Source: Leptothrix cholodnii SP-6
GTDB taxonomy: Bacteria > Pseudomonadota > Gammaproteobacteria > Burkholderiales > Burkholderiaceae_C
Direction of reading: 5' to 3'
NCBI RefSeq assembly: GCF_000019785.1
Contig: NC_010524.1
Location: forward strand, 4,452,001 to 4,516,000
Length of the DNA: 64,000 nt
Part shown: positions 25,657-34,008 of the stretch, in pieces
Layout: every line of letters begins with the position of its first letter
How positions within the stretch are numbered: position 1 is the first letter of the stretch
Translations under genes and position numbers: made by a program
Notes under the pieces: model-generated
Told to the model about the DNA's origin: nothing
Seen by the model: the letters and a program-made list of their open reading frames with translations, nothing else
Database searches by the model: none

Positions 25657-26514
25657 TTATTCTCCTTTTGCCGCCGGGGGTGCAGCGCGCACGACGCGCT
25701 TCACGCCAGGCTTGGCATCACCAGACGGTGCAGCCGATGCGCCATCAGCCGGGCCGCGACCGGCACCCGGGCCGCCACGACCAGCACCCGGACCACGACG
25801 GTCACCCGGACGGTCGCCACGCGGGTTGCGGCGGCGACGATCGTCTTCCGGACGATCTTCACCACGCATCACCGGCGCATCGCCGTTGGCCAGGCGATCG
25901 CCACGATAGACCCACACCTTGACGCCGATGACGCCGTAGGTGGTCTTCGCTTCGGCGGTGCCGTAGTCGATGTCCGCACGCAGGGTATGCAGAGGCACGC
26001 GGCCTTCGCGATACCACTCGGTGCGAGCGATTTCGATGCCGTTCAGACGACCGGCCGACATGATCTTGATGCCCTGCGCGCCCAGGCGCATCGCGTTCTG
26101 CATCGCGCGCTTCATGGCGCGGCGGAACATGATGCGCTTTTCGAGCTGCTGGGTGATCGATTCGGCGATCAGCTGCGCATCGACCTCGGGCTTGCGCACT
26201 TCCTCGATGTTGACGGCGACGGGCACCTTCAGCATCTTGGCCAGTTCGAGCTTCAGGTTCTCGATGTCCTCGCCCTTCTTGCCGATCACCACGCCCGGAC
26301 GTGCCGAGTAGATCGTGATGCGGGCGTTCTTGGCGGGACGCTCGATGGTGACGCGCGAGACAGCGGCGTTCTTGAGCTTCTTCTTCAGGAACTCACGGAC
26401 TTCGATGTCTTCGGCCAGCATGCCGGCGAAGTTGCGGTTGTTCGCATACCAGCGTGACGACCAGTTGCGCGTGACCGGCAGGCGGAACCCGGTAGGGTGG
26501 ATTTTCTGTCCCAT
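25657..26514 (-). CDS. rpsC: 30S ribosomal protein S3, with long C-terminal tail (285 aa)
   Basis: Small-subunit protein at the mRNA entry channel. [20 protein letters not shown], the KH-domain [15 protein letters not shown] and [20 protein letters not shown] are canonical. The conserved fold ends near residue 215; after it comes about 70 residues of Arg/Gly/Asp/Pro-rich, probably disordered sequence with RGG-like repeats ([10 protein letters not shown]). E. coli S3 is 233 residues, so the tail is longer than the enteric form. Confidence 0.96.
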   Translation of the reverse strand: MGQKIHPTGFRLPVTRNWSSRWYANNRNFAGMLAEDIEVREFLKKKLKNAAVSRVTIERPAKNARITIYSARPGVVIGKKGEDIENLKLELAKMLKVPVAVNIEEVRKPEVDAQLIAESITQQLEKRIMFRRAMKRAMQNAMRLGAQGIKIMSAGRLNGIEIARTEWYREGRVPLHTLRADIDYGTAEAKTTYGVIGVKVWVYRGDRLANGDAPVMRGEDRPEDDRRRRNPRGDRPGDRRGPGAGRGGPGAGRGPADGASAAPSGDAKPGVKRVVRAAPPAAKGE

Positions 26515-26532
26515 GGATTTCTACCTGCCTTG

Positions 26533-26862
26533 TCAGTTGCCAACGGTCACGTAGATGTGCGCGGTGGGCTTGCTGATGCGATTGCCACGGCCCTTGGCCC
26601 GGGCAGAGAAACGCTTCAGCGTGGCACCTTGCTCCACGTAGATCGAGGTGACGCGCAGTTCATCGATGTCTGCGCCGTCGTTGTGTTCGGCGTTCGCGAT
26701 GGCGCTTTCGAGCGCCTTCTTGATGATGCCGGCAGCCTTCTTTTGCGTGAAGGTGAGGATGTCGAGCGCGAGACCGACCTTCTTGCCACGGATCAGATCC
26801 GCGACCAGACGGCCCTTGTCACATGACAGACGAACACCACGGACGATTGCTTGGGTTTCCAT
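26533..26862 (-). CDS. rplV: 50S ribosomal protein L22 (109 aa)
   Basis: Large-subunit protein lining the exit tunnel. The globular part ([20 protein letters not shown]) is followed by the beta-hairpin region [20 protein letters not shown] that reaches into the tunnel. Length is normal, and gene order rpsS-rplV-rpsC is conserved with 12- and 18-base gaps. Confidence 0.97.
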   Translation of the reverse strand: METQAIVRGVRLSCDKGRLVADLIRGKKVGLALDILTFTQKKAAGIIKKALESAIANAEHNDGADIDELRVTSIYVEQGATLKRFSARAKGRGNRISKPTAHIYVTVGN

Positions 26863-26874
26863 TGCATCGGCTCC

Positions 26875-27150
26875 TTAGCGCTTGGCTTTCTTGTCCGCGG
26901 GGTGACCCTTGAACGTACGGGTCAGCGCGAACTCGCCCAGCTTGTGGCCGACCATCTGGTCGGTCACGTACACAGGCACGTGCTGCTTGCCGTTGTGCAC
27001 GGCAATCGTCACGCCGATGAACTCGGGCAGGATGGTCGAGCGACGCGACCAGGTCTTGACCGGCTTCTTGTCCTTGATGGCAACCGCCTTCTCGACTTTG
27101 GCGAGCAGGTGATGGTCGACGAAAGGACCCTTCTTGAGTGAACGAGACAT
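26875..27150 (-). CDS. rpsS: 30S ribosomal protein S19 (91 aa)
   Basis: Small-subunit head protein. [40 protein letters not shown] and the C-terminal [20 protein letters not shown] are unmistakable. It lies between rplB and rplV in the S10 operon. Confidence 0.97.
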   Translation of the reverse strand: MSRSLKKGPFVDHHLLAKVEKAVAIKDKKPVKTWSRRSTILPEFIGVTIAVHNGKQHVPVYVTDQMVGHKLGEFALTRTFKGHPADKKAKR

Positions 27151-27168
27151 TGCAGCGTTCCTCTCTTA

Positions 27169-27993
27169 TTACTTCTTGCGACGCGAGACGATGAACGTCT
27201 GCGTGCGCTTGTTGTTGCGGGTGCGGTAGCCCTTGGTGAGGGTGTTCCACGGAGACACCGGCGCCTGACCTTCGCCGGTGCGGCCTTCGCCGCCGCCGTG
27301 CGGGTGGTCCACCGGGTTCATCGCCACGCCGCGAACGGTCGGGCGGATACCCAGCCAACGCTTCGCACCGGCCTTGCCGTACTGGCGCAGGTTGTGCTCT
27401 TCGTTGGAGACTTCACCGATGGTGGCACGGCAGTCGATGTGGATCTTGCGAACCTCACCCGAGCGCAGGCGAACCTGGGCGTAGATGCCTTCACGGGCCA
27501 TCAGCGTCACCGAGGTGCCAGCCGAACGCGCGATCTGCGCACCCTTGCCGGGCATCATCTCGACGCAATGGATGGTCGAGCCCACGGGGATGTTGCGGAT
27601 CGGCAGCGTGTTGCCGGCCTTGATCGGCGCTTCGGCGCCGTTCAGGACCGTCTGACCCGCTTCCAGGCCACGCGGCGCAATGATGTACGAACGCTCGCCA
27701 TCCGCGTAGCAGATCAGCGCGATGTGCGCCGTGCGGTTGGGGTCGTATTCGATGCGCTCGACCTTCGCGGGGATGCCGTCCTTGTTGCGACGGAAGTCCA
27801 CCACGCGGTAGTGATGCTTGTGACCGCCGCCCTTGTGGCGAACGGTGATGTGACCGTTGTTGTTACGGCCAGCGTTCTGCATCTGGGGCTCGAGCAGCGA
27901 CGCTTCGGGCTTGCCCTTGTGCAGGTGCTTGTGCACGATCTTCACCACGCCACGACGGCCTGGCGAAGTCGGTTTGACCTTGACGACAGCCAT
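27169..27993 (-). CDS. rplB: 50S ribosomal protein L2 (274 aa)
   Basis: Core large-subunit protein needed for subunit association and peptidyl transfer. The conserved C-terminal [14 protein letters not shown] with the critical His, the N-terminal [20 protein letters not shown] and [16 protein letters not shown] identify it. Length is standard. Its ATG overlaps the rplW stop by one base (TAATG). Confidence 0.97.
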   Translation of the reverse strand: MAVVKVKPTSPGRRGVVKIVHKHLHKGKPEASLLEPQMQNAGRNNNGHITVRHKGGGHKHHYRVVDFRRNKDGIPAKVERIEYDPNRTAHIALICYADGERSYIIAPRGLEAGQTVLNGAEAPIKAGNTLPIRNIPVGSTIHCVEMMPGKGAQIARSAGTSVTLMAREGIYAQVRLRSGEVRKIHIDCRATIGEVSNEEHNLRQYGKAGAKRWLGIRPTVRGVAMNPVDHPHGGGEGRTGEGQAPVSPWNTLTKGYRTRNNKRTQTFIVSRRKK

Positions 27994-28319
27994 TACGCGG
28001 CCTCCCCGGAGAAGTTGAGTTCCTGACCCGCCTTCAGAGAGACATAGGCCTTGCGCAGGTGGTCACGACGGCCGGTACGGCCGCCGAAGCGCTTGGTCTT
28101 GCCCTTCTGGTTGAGCACCTGGACCGACTCGACCTCGACCTTGAACATCAGTTCAACGGCGGCCTTGATCTCGATCTTGGTGGCGTCCTGCAGCACCTTG
28201 AACAGCACTTGATTGTGCTTTTCGCCGATGCTGGTGGCCTTCTCGGAAATGATCGGTGCGACCAGAACCTGGGCCAGGCGGCCTTCTGTAAACGTGCGAC
28301 TGATGGGTGCGCGGCTCAT
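27993..28319 (-). CDS. rplW: 50S ribosomal protein L23 (108 aa)
   Basis: Exit-site large-subunit protein that docks trigger factor and [23 protein letters not shown] and [19 protein letters not shown] are conserved L23 blocks. The N-terminus has about ten residues before the usual start of homology. It overlaps rplD by 4 bases (ATGA) and rplB by one. Confidence 0.96.
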
Positions 28320-28936
28320 GCGAACATCTCCTGCAGCTTGTCGATCGCAGCCTTGGTCACCAGGATCTTCTTGTAGAAGACCAGCGACAGCGGATCGGCA
28401 TAACGCGGCTCAACCACCAGCACGTTGGCCAGATTGCGCGAGGCGAGAAACAGGTTCTCGTCGACCTCGTCGGCAATCACCAGCACGTGATCGAGGTTCA
28501 TGGCCTTCAGCTTGGCGGCCAGCAGCTTGGTCTTGGGTGCGTCGAGCGTGATCGAGTCGATCACGGCCAGACGGCCTTCGCGAGCCAGCTGCGAGAAGAT
28601 CGACGCCATGCCGGCGCGATACATCTTCTTGTTGACCTTCTGGGTGAAGTTCTCGTCCGGGCTGTTCGGGAAGATCCGACCACCGCCACGCCACAGAGGC
28701 GAAGACGTCATACCGGCACGAGCGCGGCCGGTACCCTTCTGGCGGAACGGCTTCTTGGTCGAGTGGTGAACCTGCTCACGATCCTTCTGAGCGCGGGTGC
28801 CTTGACGGGCGTTGGCCTGGTAGGCCACCACGATCTGATGGATCAGCGATTCGTTGTAGTCACGTGCGAACACGGTGTCAGGAGCATCCACCTTGGCGGT
28901 GGCCTGGCCCTGCTCGTTCAGGAGCTCGAGCTGCAT
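28316..28936 (-). CDS. rplD: 50S ribosomal protein L4 (206 aa)
   Basis: Tunnel-lining large-subunit protein; in enterobacteria it also autoregulates the S10 operon. [20 protein letters not shown], the tunnel loop [20 protein letters not shown] with WRGGGRIF, and the late [19 protein letters not shown] are typical. Its start overlaps the rplC stop by one base. Whether L4 autocontrol operates here cannot be told, since the usual leader upstream of rpsJ is absent. Confidence 0.97.
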
Positions 28937-29616
28937 CAGTTGGCCCCTTTCTTGAGCTTGACCTTCACGGCCGGACGCACGGTGACAAAGCCACCCTTGG
29001 CACCCGGGACCGCGCCCTTGACCAGCAGCAGCTGGCGGGCTTCGTCGACGCGCACGACATCGAGGTTCTGGGTGGTGACGGTGTCGTCACCCAGGTGACC
29101 GGACATCTTCTTGCCCGGGAACACGCGACCCGGGTCCTGCGCCATCGAGATCGAGCCCGGCACGTTGTGCGAGCGCGAGTTGCCGTGGGAGGCACGCTGC
29201 GAGCCGAAGTGGTGACGCTTGATGGTGCCGGCGAAGCCCTTGCCGATCGTCGTGCCTTGCACGTCGACCTGCTGGCCGGCCTGGAACATCGCGATCGGCA
29301 GTTGCGAGCCCGGCTTGCATTCAGCAGCCACTTCGGCGCTGACGCGGAACTCTTGCAGCAACTCGCCGGATTCGACACCGGCCTTGGCCAGGTGACCGGC
29401 CTCGGGCTTGGTCACGCGCGATGCCTTGCGAGCACCAAAGGCCACCTGAACGGCGCTGTAGCCGTCGGTTTCCACCGTCTTGATCTGGGCGACCCGGTTG
29501 TTGGACACGTCGAGCACGGTCACGGGCACGGCATCGCCGTCGTCCGTGAAGATGCGCATCATGCCCACCTTGCGGCCCAGCAAACCGAGGCGTTGGCCCG
29601 GATTGGGGGTAGTCAT
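28936..29616 (-). CDS. rplC: 50S ribosomal protein L3 (226 aa)
   Basis: Early-assembling large-subunit protein. [20 protein letters not shown] opens it; [20 protein letters not shown] and SIGMAQ-like [20 protein letters not shown] are the conserved core. The start at 29616 has GGAG 6-7 bases upstream; the longer open frame to 29679 has no homologous residues. This is the first gene of the run: no rpsJ lies upstream, where a 349-base spacer and two tRNA genes are found instead. Confidence 0.96.
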
Positions 29617-29914
29617 GGTTTTTCTCCAATGCCCGACATCGATTGGCCGGGCTGACTGATGAGTCCCGCTCTGATGCAACTCGACCGATCACCGACCGGC
29701 TGCACCATCACGAGACGCCTGAACTGGACGCAGGTTATCCCACGTCCGGGAAAGCTCGCGATGCTAGCACAAGCCGCAGCCTTACCACAAGATTCAGCCC
29801 AGAGCCCAACCTGCGACCGCCCACCGGAATGCCCGACAGAACCCACGAGCCCCACTCGATGACCCGAACACGAGGCACACCAGCCAAGCACCCGAGCATC
29901 GGGCGCCCCAATAC
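29617..29914 (-). other. rplC upstream region / operon leader
   Basis: No gene is visible here. It contains a probable promoter at 29761-29790 and about 138 bases of untranslated leader before rplC. Small hairpins occur, for example CCCGA-GCA-TCGGG at 29891-29903, but nothing that matches a known leader motif. Confidence 0.6.
29761..29790 (-). promoter_or_regulatory. Probable sigma-70-type promoter for rplC operon
   Basis: On the minus strand TTGTGG (29785-29790) and TAGCAT (29761-29766) are separated by 18 bases. It is oriented toward rplC and is the best pair in the spacer. Transcription would start near 29754. Confidence 0.5.
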
Positions 29915-29949
29915 AAAAAGCCCCGAGCACCAAAGTGCGCGGGGCTTTT
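29915..29949 (-). terminator. Rho-independent terminator after the tRNA genes
   Basis: A stem AAAAGCCCCG with CGGGGCTTTT, and an inner AGCAC/GTGC pairing, lies about 17 bases after the end of tRNA-Gly. On the minus strand the stem ends in a run of T. It is nearly symmetric and could also act on the plus strand. Confidence 0.85.
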
Positions 29950-29965
29950 CGTCATGAAAAACGTG

Positions 29966-30041
29966 TGGAGCGGGATAAGAGACTCGAACTCTCGACCTAT
30001 ACCTTGGCAAGGTATCGCTCTACCAACTGAGCTAATCCCGC
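29966..30041 (-). tRNA. tRNA-Gly (anticodon GCC)
   Basis: A 76-base cloverleaf including an encoded CCA. The acceptor GCGGGAT pairs with ATCCCGC, the D-loop has AGCTCAGTTGGTAGAGC, the anticodon loop is TTGCCAA and the T-arm has GTTCGAGTC. It follows tRNA-Phe by 24 bases and is probably co-transcribed with it. Confidence 0.97.
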
Positions 30042-30065
30042 ACGCTGATCACAGCATTCAATCTT

Positions 30066-30141
30066 TGGTGGCCTGGGGCGGAATCGAACCACCGACACGC
30101 GGATTTTCAATCCGCTGCTCTACCAACTGAGCTACCAGGCC
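30066..30141 (-). tRNA. tRNA-Phe (anticodon GAA)
   Basis: A 76-base cloverleaf including CCA. The acceptor GGCCTGG pairs with CCAGGCC, the D-arm is AGCTCAGTTGGTAGAGC, the anticodon loop is TTGAAAA and the T-arm has GGTTCGATTCC. It is the first gene of the two-tRNA unit and has a good promoter just upstream. Confidence 0.97.
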
Positions 30142-30153
30142 GTCGAGCCAGCT

Positions 30154-30181
30154 ACTATAACACCAACTTCTGCTTGTTCAA
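30154..30181 (-). promoter_or_regulatory. Sigma-70 promoter of the tRNA-Phe/Gly unit
   Basis: On the minus strand TTGAAC (30176-30181) and TATAGT (30154-30159) are 16 bases apart. The predicted start is about 6 bases before the mature tRNA-Phe end. This is the clearest promoter in the window. Confidence 0.82.
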
Positions 30182-30191
30182 CAAAAATGCG

Positions 30192-30914
30192 TCAATTGCC
30201 GCCACGCTTGTTGCGGCTGAGGTCCACGCCCAACTGCTTGAGCTTGCGATACAGGTGCGTGCGCTCAAGGCCGGTACGCTCGGCCACCCGCGTCATGCTG
30301 CCGTTTTCGCGGGCGAGGTGGAACTCGAAATACGCCTTCTCGAAGGCATCTCTGGCCTCGCGCAGCGGCCGGTCGAGAGAAAAGTTCTGGTCCGACTGGG
30401 GGCCGCTGGACAGCACCGATATCACCGGCTGAGGCACCGAGTTCAGCATCGGCTGCAGATCGATCGAGCGGTAGTCGCGATCGTTGCGCATGGGCACAGG
30501 CGCCGGCATCGTTGCCGCGAGCGGGGCCATCGATCGCTGCGGCGGCGGGACCGGTTTGGCCAGGCCCTGCTCGACCGCACGCAGCAGTTTCTGCAAGGTG
30601 ATCGGCTTCTCGAGGAACGCCATCGCCCCGTATTTGGTCGCCTCGACCGCGGTATCGATCGTGCCGTGACCCGACATCATGATCACCGGCATGCCCAGTT
30701 GCGCCGTGGTGCCCCACTCCTTGAGCAGCGTGATGCCGTCGACGTCGGGCATCCAGATGTCGAGCAGGACCAGATCGGGTCGCAGGCGCTCGCGCGCGGC
30801 ACGCGCCTGGACGGCGTTCTCGGCCAGTTCGACGAAGTGACCTTCGTCGGTGAGGATTTCTTGCAGCAGGGCGCGAATGCCCATTTCGTCGTCGACGACT
30901 AGGATGTTGGCCAT
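30192..30914 (-). CDS. NtrX-like response regulator lacking the AAA+ domain (240 aa)
   Basis: DNA-binding response regulator. The receiver (1-120) has D8-D9, phospho-acceptor D52 in LVLLDIWMPDVDG and the Lys in FLEKPITL; a low-complexity linker spans about 125-165; the C-terminus (RVAERTGLERTHLYRKLKQL) is a Fis-type helix-turn-helix. Canonical NtrX and NtrC have a sigma-54-activating AAA+ module between these parts; there is none here and no GAFTGA motif. It therefore cannot remodel sigma-54 polymerase. It follows the NtrY-like kinase by 7 bases and is its evident partner. Confidence 0.9.
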   Translation of the reverse strand: MANILVVDDEMGIRALLQEILTDEGHFVELAENAVQARAARERLRPDLVLLDIWMPDVDGITLLKEWGTTAQLGMPVIMMSGHGTIDTAVEATKYGAMAFLEKPITLQKLLRAVEQGLAKPVPPPQRSMAPLAATMPAPVPMRNDRDYRSIDLQPMLNSVPQPVISVLSSGPQSDQNFSLDRPLREARDAFEKAYFEFHLARENGSMTRVAERTGLERTHLYRKLKQLGVDLSRNKRGGN

Positions 30915-30921
30915 TGATGGA

Positions 30922-33246
30922 TCAGGACACGCTCACGATGGGGGGCGGGATTCGGCCACGGGCGGCCCGGGGTTCGGATGGCTGCGGCGCACTCGCCGCC
31001 CAGCGCGAAAATGATATCGAAACTTGTGCACCGCTCTTTGCGCCGGCACCTGTTGACGCTGTCGCGGCATCGGCCAGATTGCTCAGTCGGATGCGGGCTC
31101 CGTGCTCGTCGATGATCTTCTTGACCACCGCCAGCCCCAAGCCGGTACCGCGAGACTTGGTCGTGACATAGGGCTCGAAGGCTCGCTTCAGCAATGCCTC
31201 GCTGAAACCGGGGCCATTGTCGAGCACCTTGAGCTGCACGCTGCGCAGACTGCCGTCGTCATCGCGGAAAGTCGCCTCGGTGCTGACGGTCACGTGGCCC
31301 TCGCTGCGATCGGCCACCGCGTCGAGGCCGTTCTGGACCAGGTTGTGGATGACCTGCCGCAACTGGCTTGCGTCACCCAGCAAGGCAGGCAACGCGGCGC
31401 CCAGCCGAGCCTCGAGCCGGCCGGACTCCTGCTGCACCGCGTAGAGCCCCAGCACCTCGGCCACCAGCTCGTTGAGGTCGAGCGGCGCCAGCTGGGCGGA
31501 CGGCAGGCGGGCGTAGTCGCGGAACTCGTTGACGATGGTCTTGAGCGCTTGCACCTGCGCGACGATGGTAGCCACCGAACGCGCCAGCATCTGCTGGTCG
31601 GCCGGTTCGGCGAGCTTGGCCTCGAGCTTGTGCTGCAGGCGCTCGGCCGACAGCTGGATCGGCGTGAGCGGGTTCTTGATCTCGTGCGCCACCCGCCGCG
31701 CCACCTCCGCCCAGGCGACGCTGCGCTGGGCCGACACCACCTCGGTGATGTCGTCGAACACGATCAGCCGGGTGCCGTCGGGCAGCAGCGCGCCGCGCAC
31801 CAGCAGCGTGAGATCGGCCGTCAGCACCGGACCGAGCTCGAAGGTGTCCTGCCACTGGCCGTGTTCGGGGCCATCGGACTCCTGCATGGCCTGCAGGAAA
31901 TGCTGATCGATCGCGCGCGAGAACGCCTCGAGCCCCGGCACCTGGGCCAGCGCATGACCCTGCCATGCCTGCATCGGCACGCGCAGGATGCGCGCCGCCC
32001 CCGGATTGACGGTGTCGATCCCACCGCGCCCGGTGAACAGGATCACGCCGGTGGTGAGGTTGTCGAGAATCGTCTGCAAGTGCCGCTTGGCGTTCTCGGC
32101 CTCGGCCAGCGTGGTCTGGACGAGCGCACGCGCGTCGGCCAGCTGCTGGGTCATGTCGGCAAACGAGCGGGTCAGGCCGCCGAGCTCGTCGCGCGAGCTG
32201 AACACCTCGGTGGGCGTGAGATCGCCGCGCGCGACCTGCCGCACACCCTCGGCCAGCACCACCAGCGGCCGGGCCAGCTGATGGCCGAGCACCGCCGCCA
32301 TCAGCAGGGCGCTGAACACGCCGAGGATGAGCGCCAGCGTGAGCGTGCCGATGTACATCTTGCGCAGGCCGACCCGGCCGAGCGAGCGCTGCTGGTACTC
32401 GCTGAACGCCGACTGCACCCGCAGCGCGTTGGCCGCCAGTTCGGCCGGGATCAGCTGCGTCACCTGCAGGAACCGATCCTCGTTGCCGAGGCTGTAGTCG
32501 CTCGACGGCACCCAGGCGATCGCCCTGACGCGGGCACTGGATGCGATGGCCGGATTGGCCCGGCCGGCCGGTTCCTCATCCAGCCCCTCGAGTAGCGAGA
32601 TCACCCGGGCGCTGCGGGCCTGGCGCAGCATCGAAGTGGTGGGTCGGTCCGGCAACGGCGCCCCCGCGATCGAGCCGCCGGCCGAATACAGCACCTTGCC
32701 GCTGGGCGACAGCACCGCCACGCTCTGTGCGGCGAGCTGTTCGCGCAGGCGCTCGAGCGCCAGGACCTGCATGCGGTCGGGCGCGTCGGCGGCCCGCTCG
32801 GCGGCCACGCGGGTCTTGCCGGCCAGGTCGTTGACGAGGATCTGCAGCGTGCTGCGCCCGAGGTTCAGCCCCGCTTCGAGCGCGCCGTCGACCTCGACGT
32901 CGAACCAGCTCTCGATGCTGCGCGAGACGAACTGGTACGAGACGCCGTAGATCACCGCCCCGGGAAACACGCCGACAAACGCGAAGATCGCCGCCAGCTT
33001 GAACAGCAGCTTGCTGCCGAACTTGCCGTGCCGCATGCGCCGGGCCAGGTGCAGCACGGCCAGCACGATGACCACGCCCAGCGCCGTGGCGACGCCGATG
33101 TTGACCCACAGCAGCCAGCCGAAATGGCGCTCGTAGAGGGCCCGGTTGTTGGTCGCCACCGCCAGCAGGAAGGCCAGCACCAGCACGGCGGCACCGGTGG
33201 CGATCAGGGCGACCAGCAGTGTCCAGCGCAGGGAACGGCGGCTCAT
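30922..33246 (-). CDS. NtrY-like membrane sensor histidine kinase (774 aa)
   Basis: Inner-membrane kinase of the NtrY group. Three N-terminal membrane helices (about 9-31, 41-66, 80-105), a periplasmic region, a fourth helix near 300-325, a HAMP region, a PAS domain near 395-500, then the HisKA box AHEIKNPLTPIQLSAERL with phospho-His521 and an ATPase domain with NLVQNGLDAVADR, DNGPGFSE and GTGLGLAVVKKI. It is encoded directly upstream of the AAA-less regulator and downstream of the DUF4390 gene, a conserved block in Burkholderiales. The stimulus is not evident. Confidence 0.92.
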   Translation of the reverse strand: MSRRSLRWTLLVALIATGAAVLVLAFLLAVATNNRALYERHFGWLLWVNIGVATALGVVIVLAVLHLARRMRHGKFGSKLLFKLAAIFAFVGVFPGAVIYGVSYQFVSRSIESWFDVEVDGALEAGLNLGRSTLQILVNDLAGKTRVAAERAADAPDRMQVLALERLREQLAAQSVAVLSPSGKVLYSAGGSIAGAPLPDRPTTSMLRQARSARVISLLEGLDEEPAGRANPAIASSARVRAIAWVPSSDYSLGNEDRFLQVTQLIPAELAANALRVQSAFSEYQQRSLGRVGLRKMYIGTLTLALILGVFSALLMAAVLGHQLARPLVVLAEGVRQVARGDLTPTEVFSSRDELGGLTRSFADMTQQLADARALVQTTLAEAENAKRHLQTILDNLTTGVILFTGRGGIDTVNPGAARILRVPMQAWQGHALAQVPGLEAFSRAIDQHFLQAMQESDGPEHGQWQDTFELGPVLTADLTLLVRGALLPDGTRLIVFDDITEVVSAQRSVAWAEVARRVAHEIKNPLTPIQLSAERLQHKLEAKLAEPADQQMLARSVATIVAQVQALKTIVNEFRDYARLPSAQLAPLDLNELVAEVLGLYAVQQESGRLEARLGAALPALLGDASQLRQVIHNLVQNGLDAVADRSEGHVTVSTEATFRDDDGSLRSVQLKVLDNGPGFSEALLKRAFEPYVTTKSRGTGLGLAVVKKIIDEHGARIRLSNLADAATASTGAGAKSGAQVSISFSRWAASAPQPSEPRAARGRIPPPIVSVS

Positions 33247-33273
33247 GGTGGAAGGCGGATGCGCTGGCAGCGC

Positions 33274-33843
33274 TCAACGCGTCTGCGGCAGCAGTCGAAT
33301 CGTACGCTCGATGCGCAGCGCCCATTCGGGCTGGCTGCCGATCGTGATCTGCAGCGGCCGGGGCAACTGATCGACATCGAGCCGGTAGCGGAAGTCGACG
33401 TACTCGGCGTCCTCGCCATCACCGAGATCGGCGATGCGCCAGCGATTGAGGCGCTGCAACGAACGCAGCGCATCGCTGAGCGTGGAATAGGTCTGCGACA
33501 GCCCGCCCAGGCTGACGCGGTAGCTGAAGGTCAGCGGCTGGTAGCTCAGGCGCCAGGTGCGGCTGGTGCGGGCGATGCGCTTGTCGGGCCAGTACCAGCG
33601 CTCGCGCATCACGTCCGCCTCGGCGACGAAATGCAGCGCCACGCCCTTCTGCAGCGCGCCCTCGACCCCCTGCGGCAGCTCGAAGCGGGCCTCGAAATCC
33701 AGCAGCACGCCCTGCTCGGTACGCACCGCCTCGAGGCGCGTCAGCTCGATCACGTCGGACGCGGCATGCGCCCCGGCGCCCCATCCCGCCCCCAGCGCCA
33801 GCAGCAACGCCGCAGCACCGATGCGCCGCCGGCTCACGGACAT
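33274..33843 (-). CDS. DUF4390 exported protein (189 aa)
   Basis: Periplasmic protein of unknown function. The start at 33843 gives MSVSRRRIGAAALLLALGAG followed by an AHA-A signal-peptidase site, so export is predicted. The mature part is beta-rich, with RWYWPDKRIARTSRTWRLSY and SFSYRV-like FSYRVSLGGLSQTYSTLSDA typical of DUF4390. An upstream in-frame extension to 33987 would bury the signal peptide and is rejected. It lies 27 bases before the NtrY-like gene, suggesting a link to that sensor. Confidence 0.85.
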   Translation of the reverse strand: MSVSRRRIGAAALLLALGAGWGAGAHAASDVIELTRLEAVRTEQGVLLDFEARFELPQGVEGALQKGVALHFVAEADVMRERWYWPDKRIARTSRTWRLSYQPLTFSYRVSLGGLSQTYSTLSDALRSLQRLNRWRIADLGDGEDAEYVDFRYRLDVDQLPRPLQITIGSQPEWALRIERTIRLLPQTR

Positions 33844-34008
33844 CGACGGGCACGACGACACCTCATCGGCATGGCGGCAGGCAGGGCGTTCTTCGGTGAC
33901 GACAGGGGGCACGGCAGCGGCGGGCGGTGGCGACGTCGCCCGGCCTGGCTGCGCACCAGGCCGCATCCGGTCCGGACGGCCACGCAACCCGCTCTGCGAC
34001 GCATCGGT

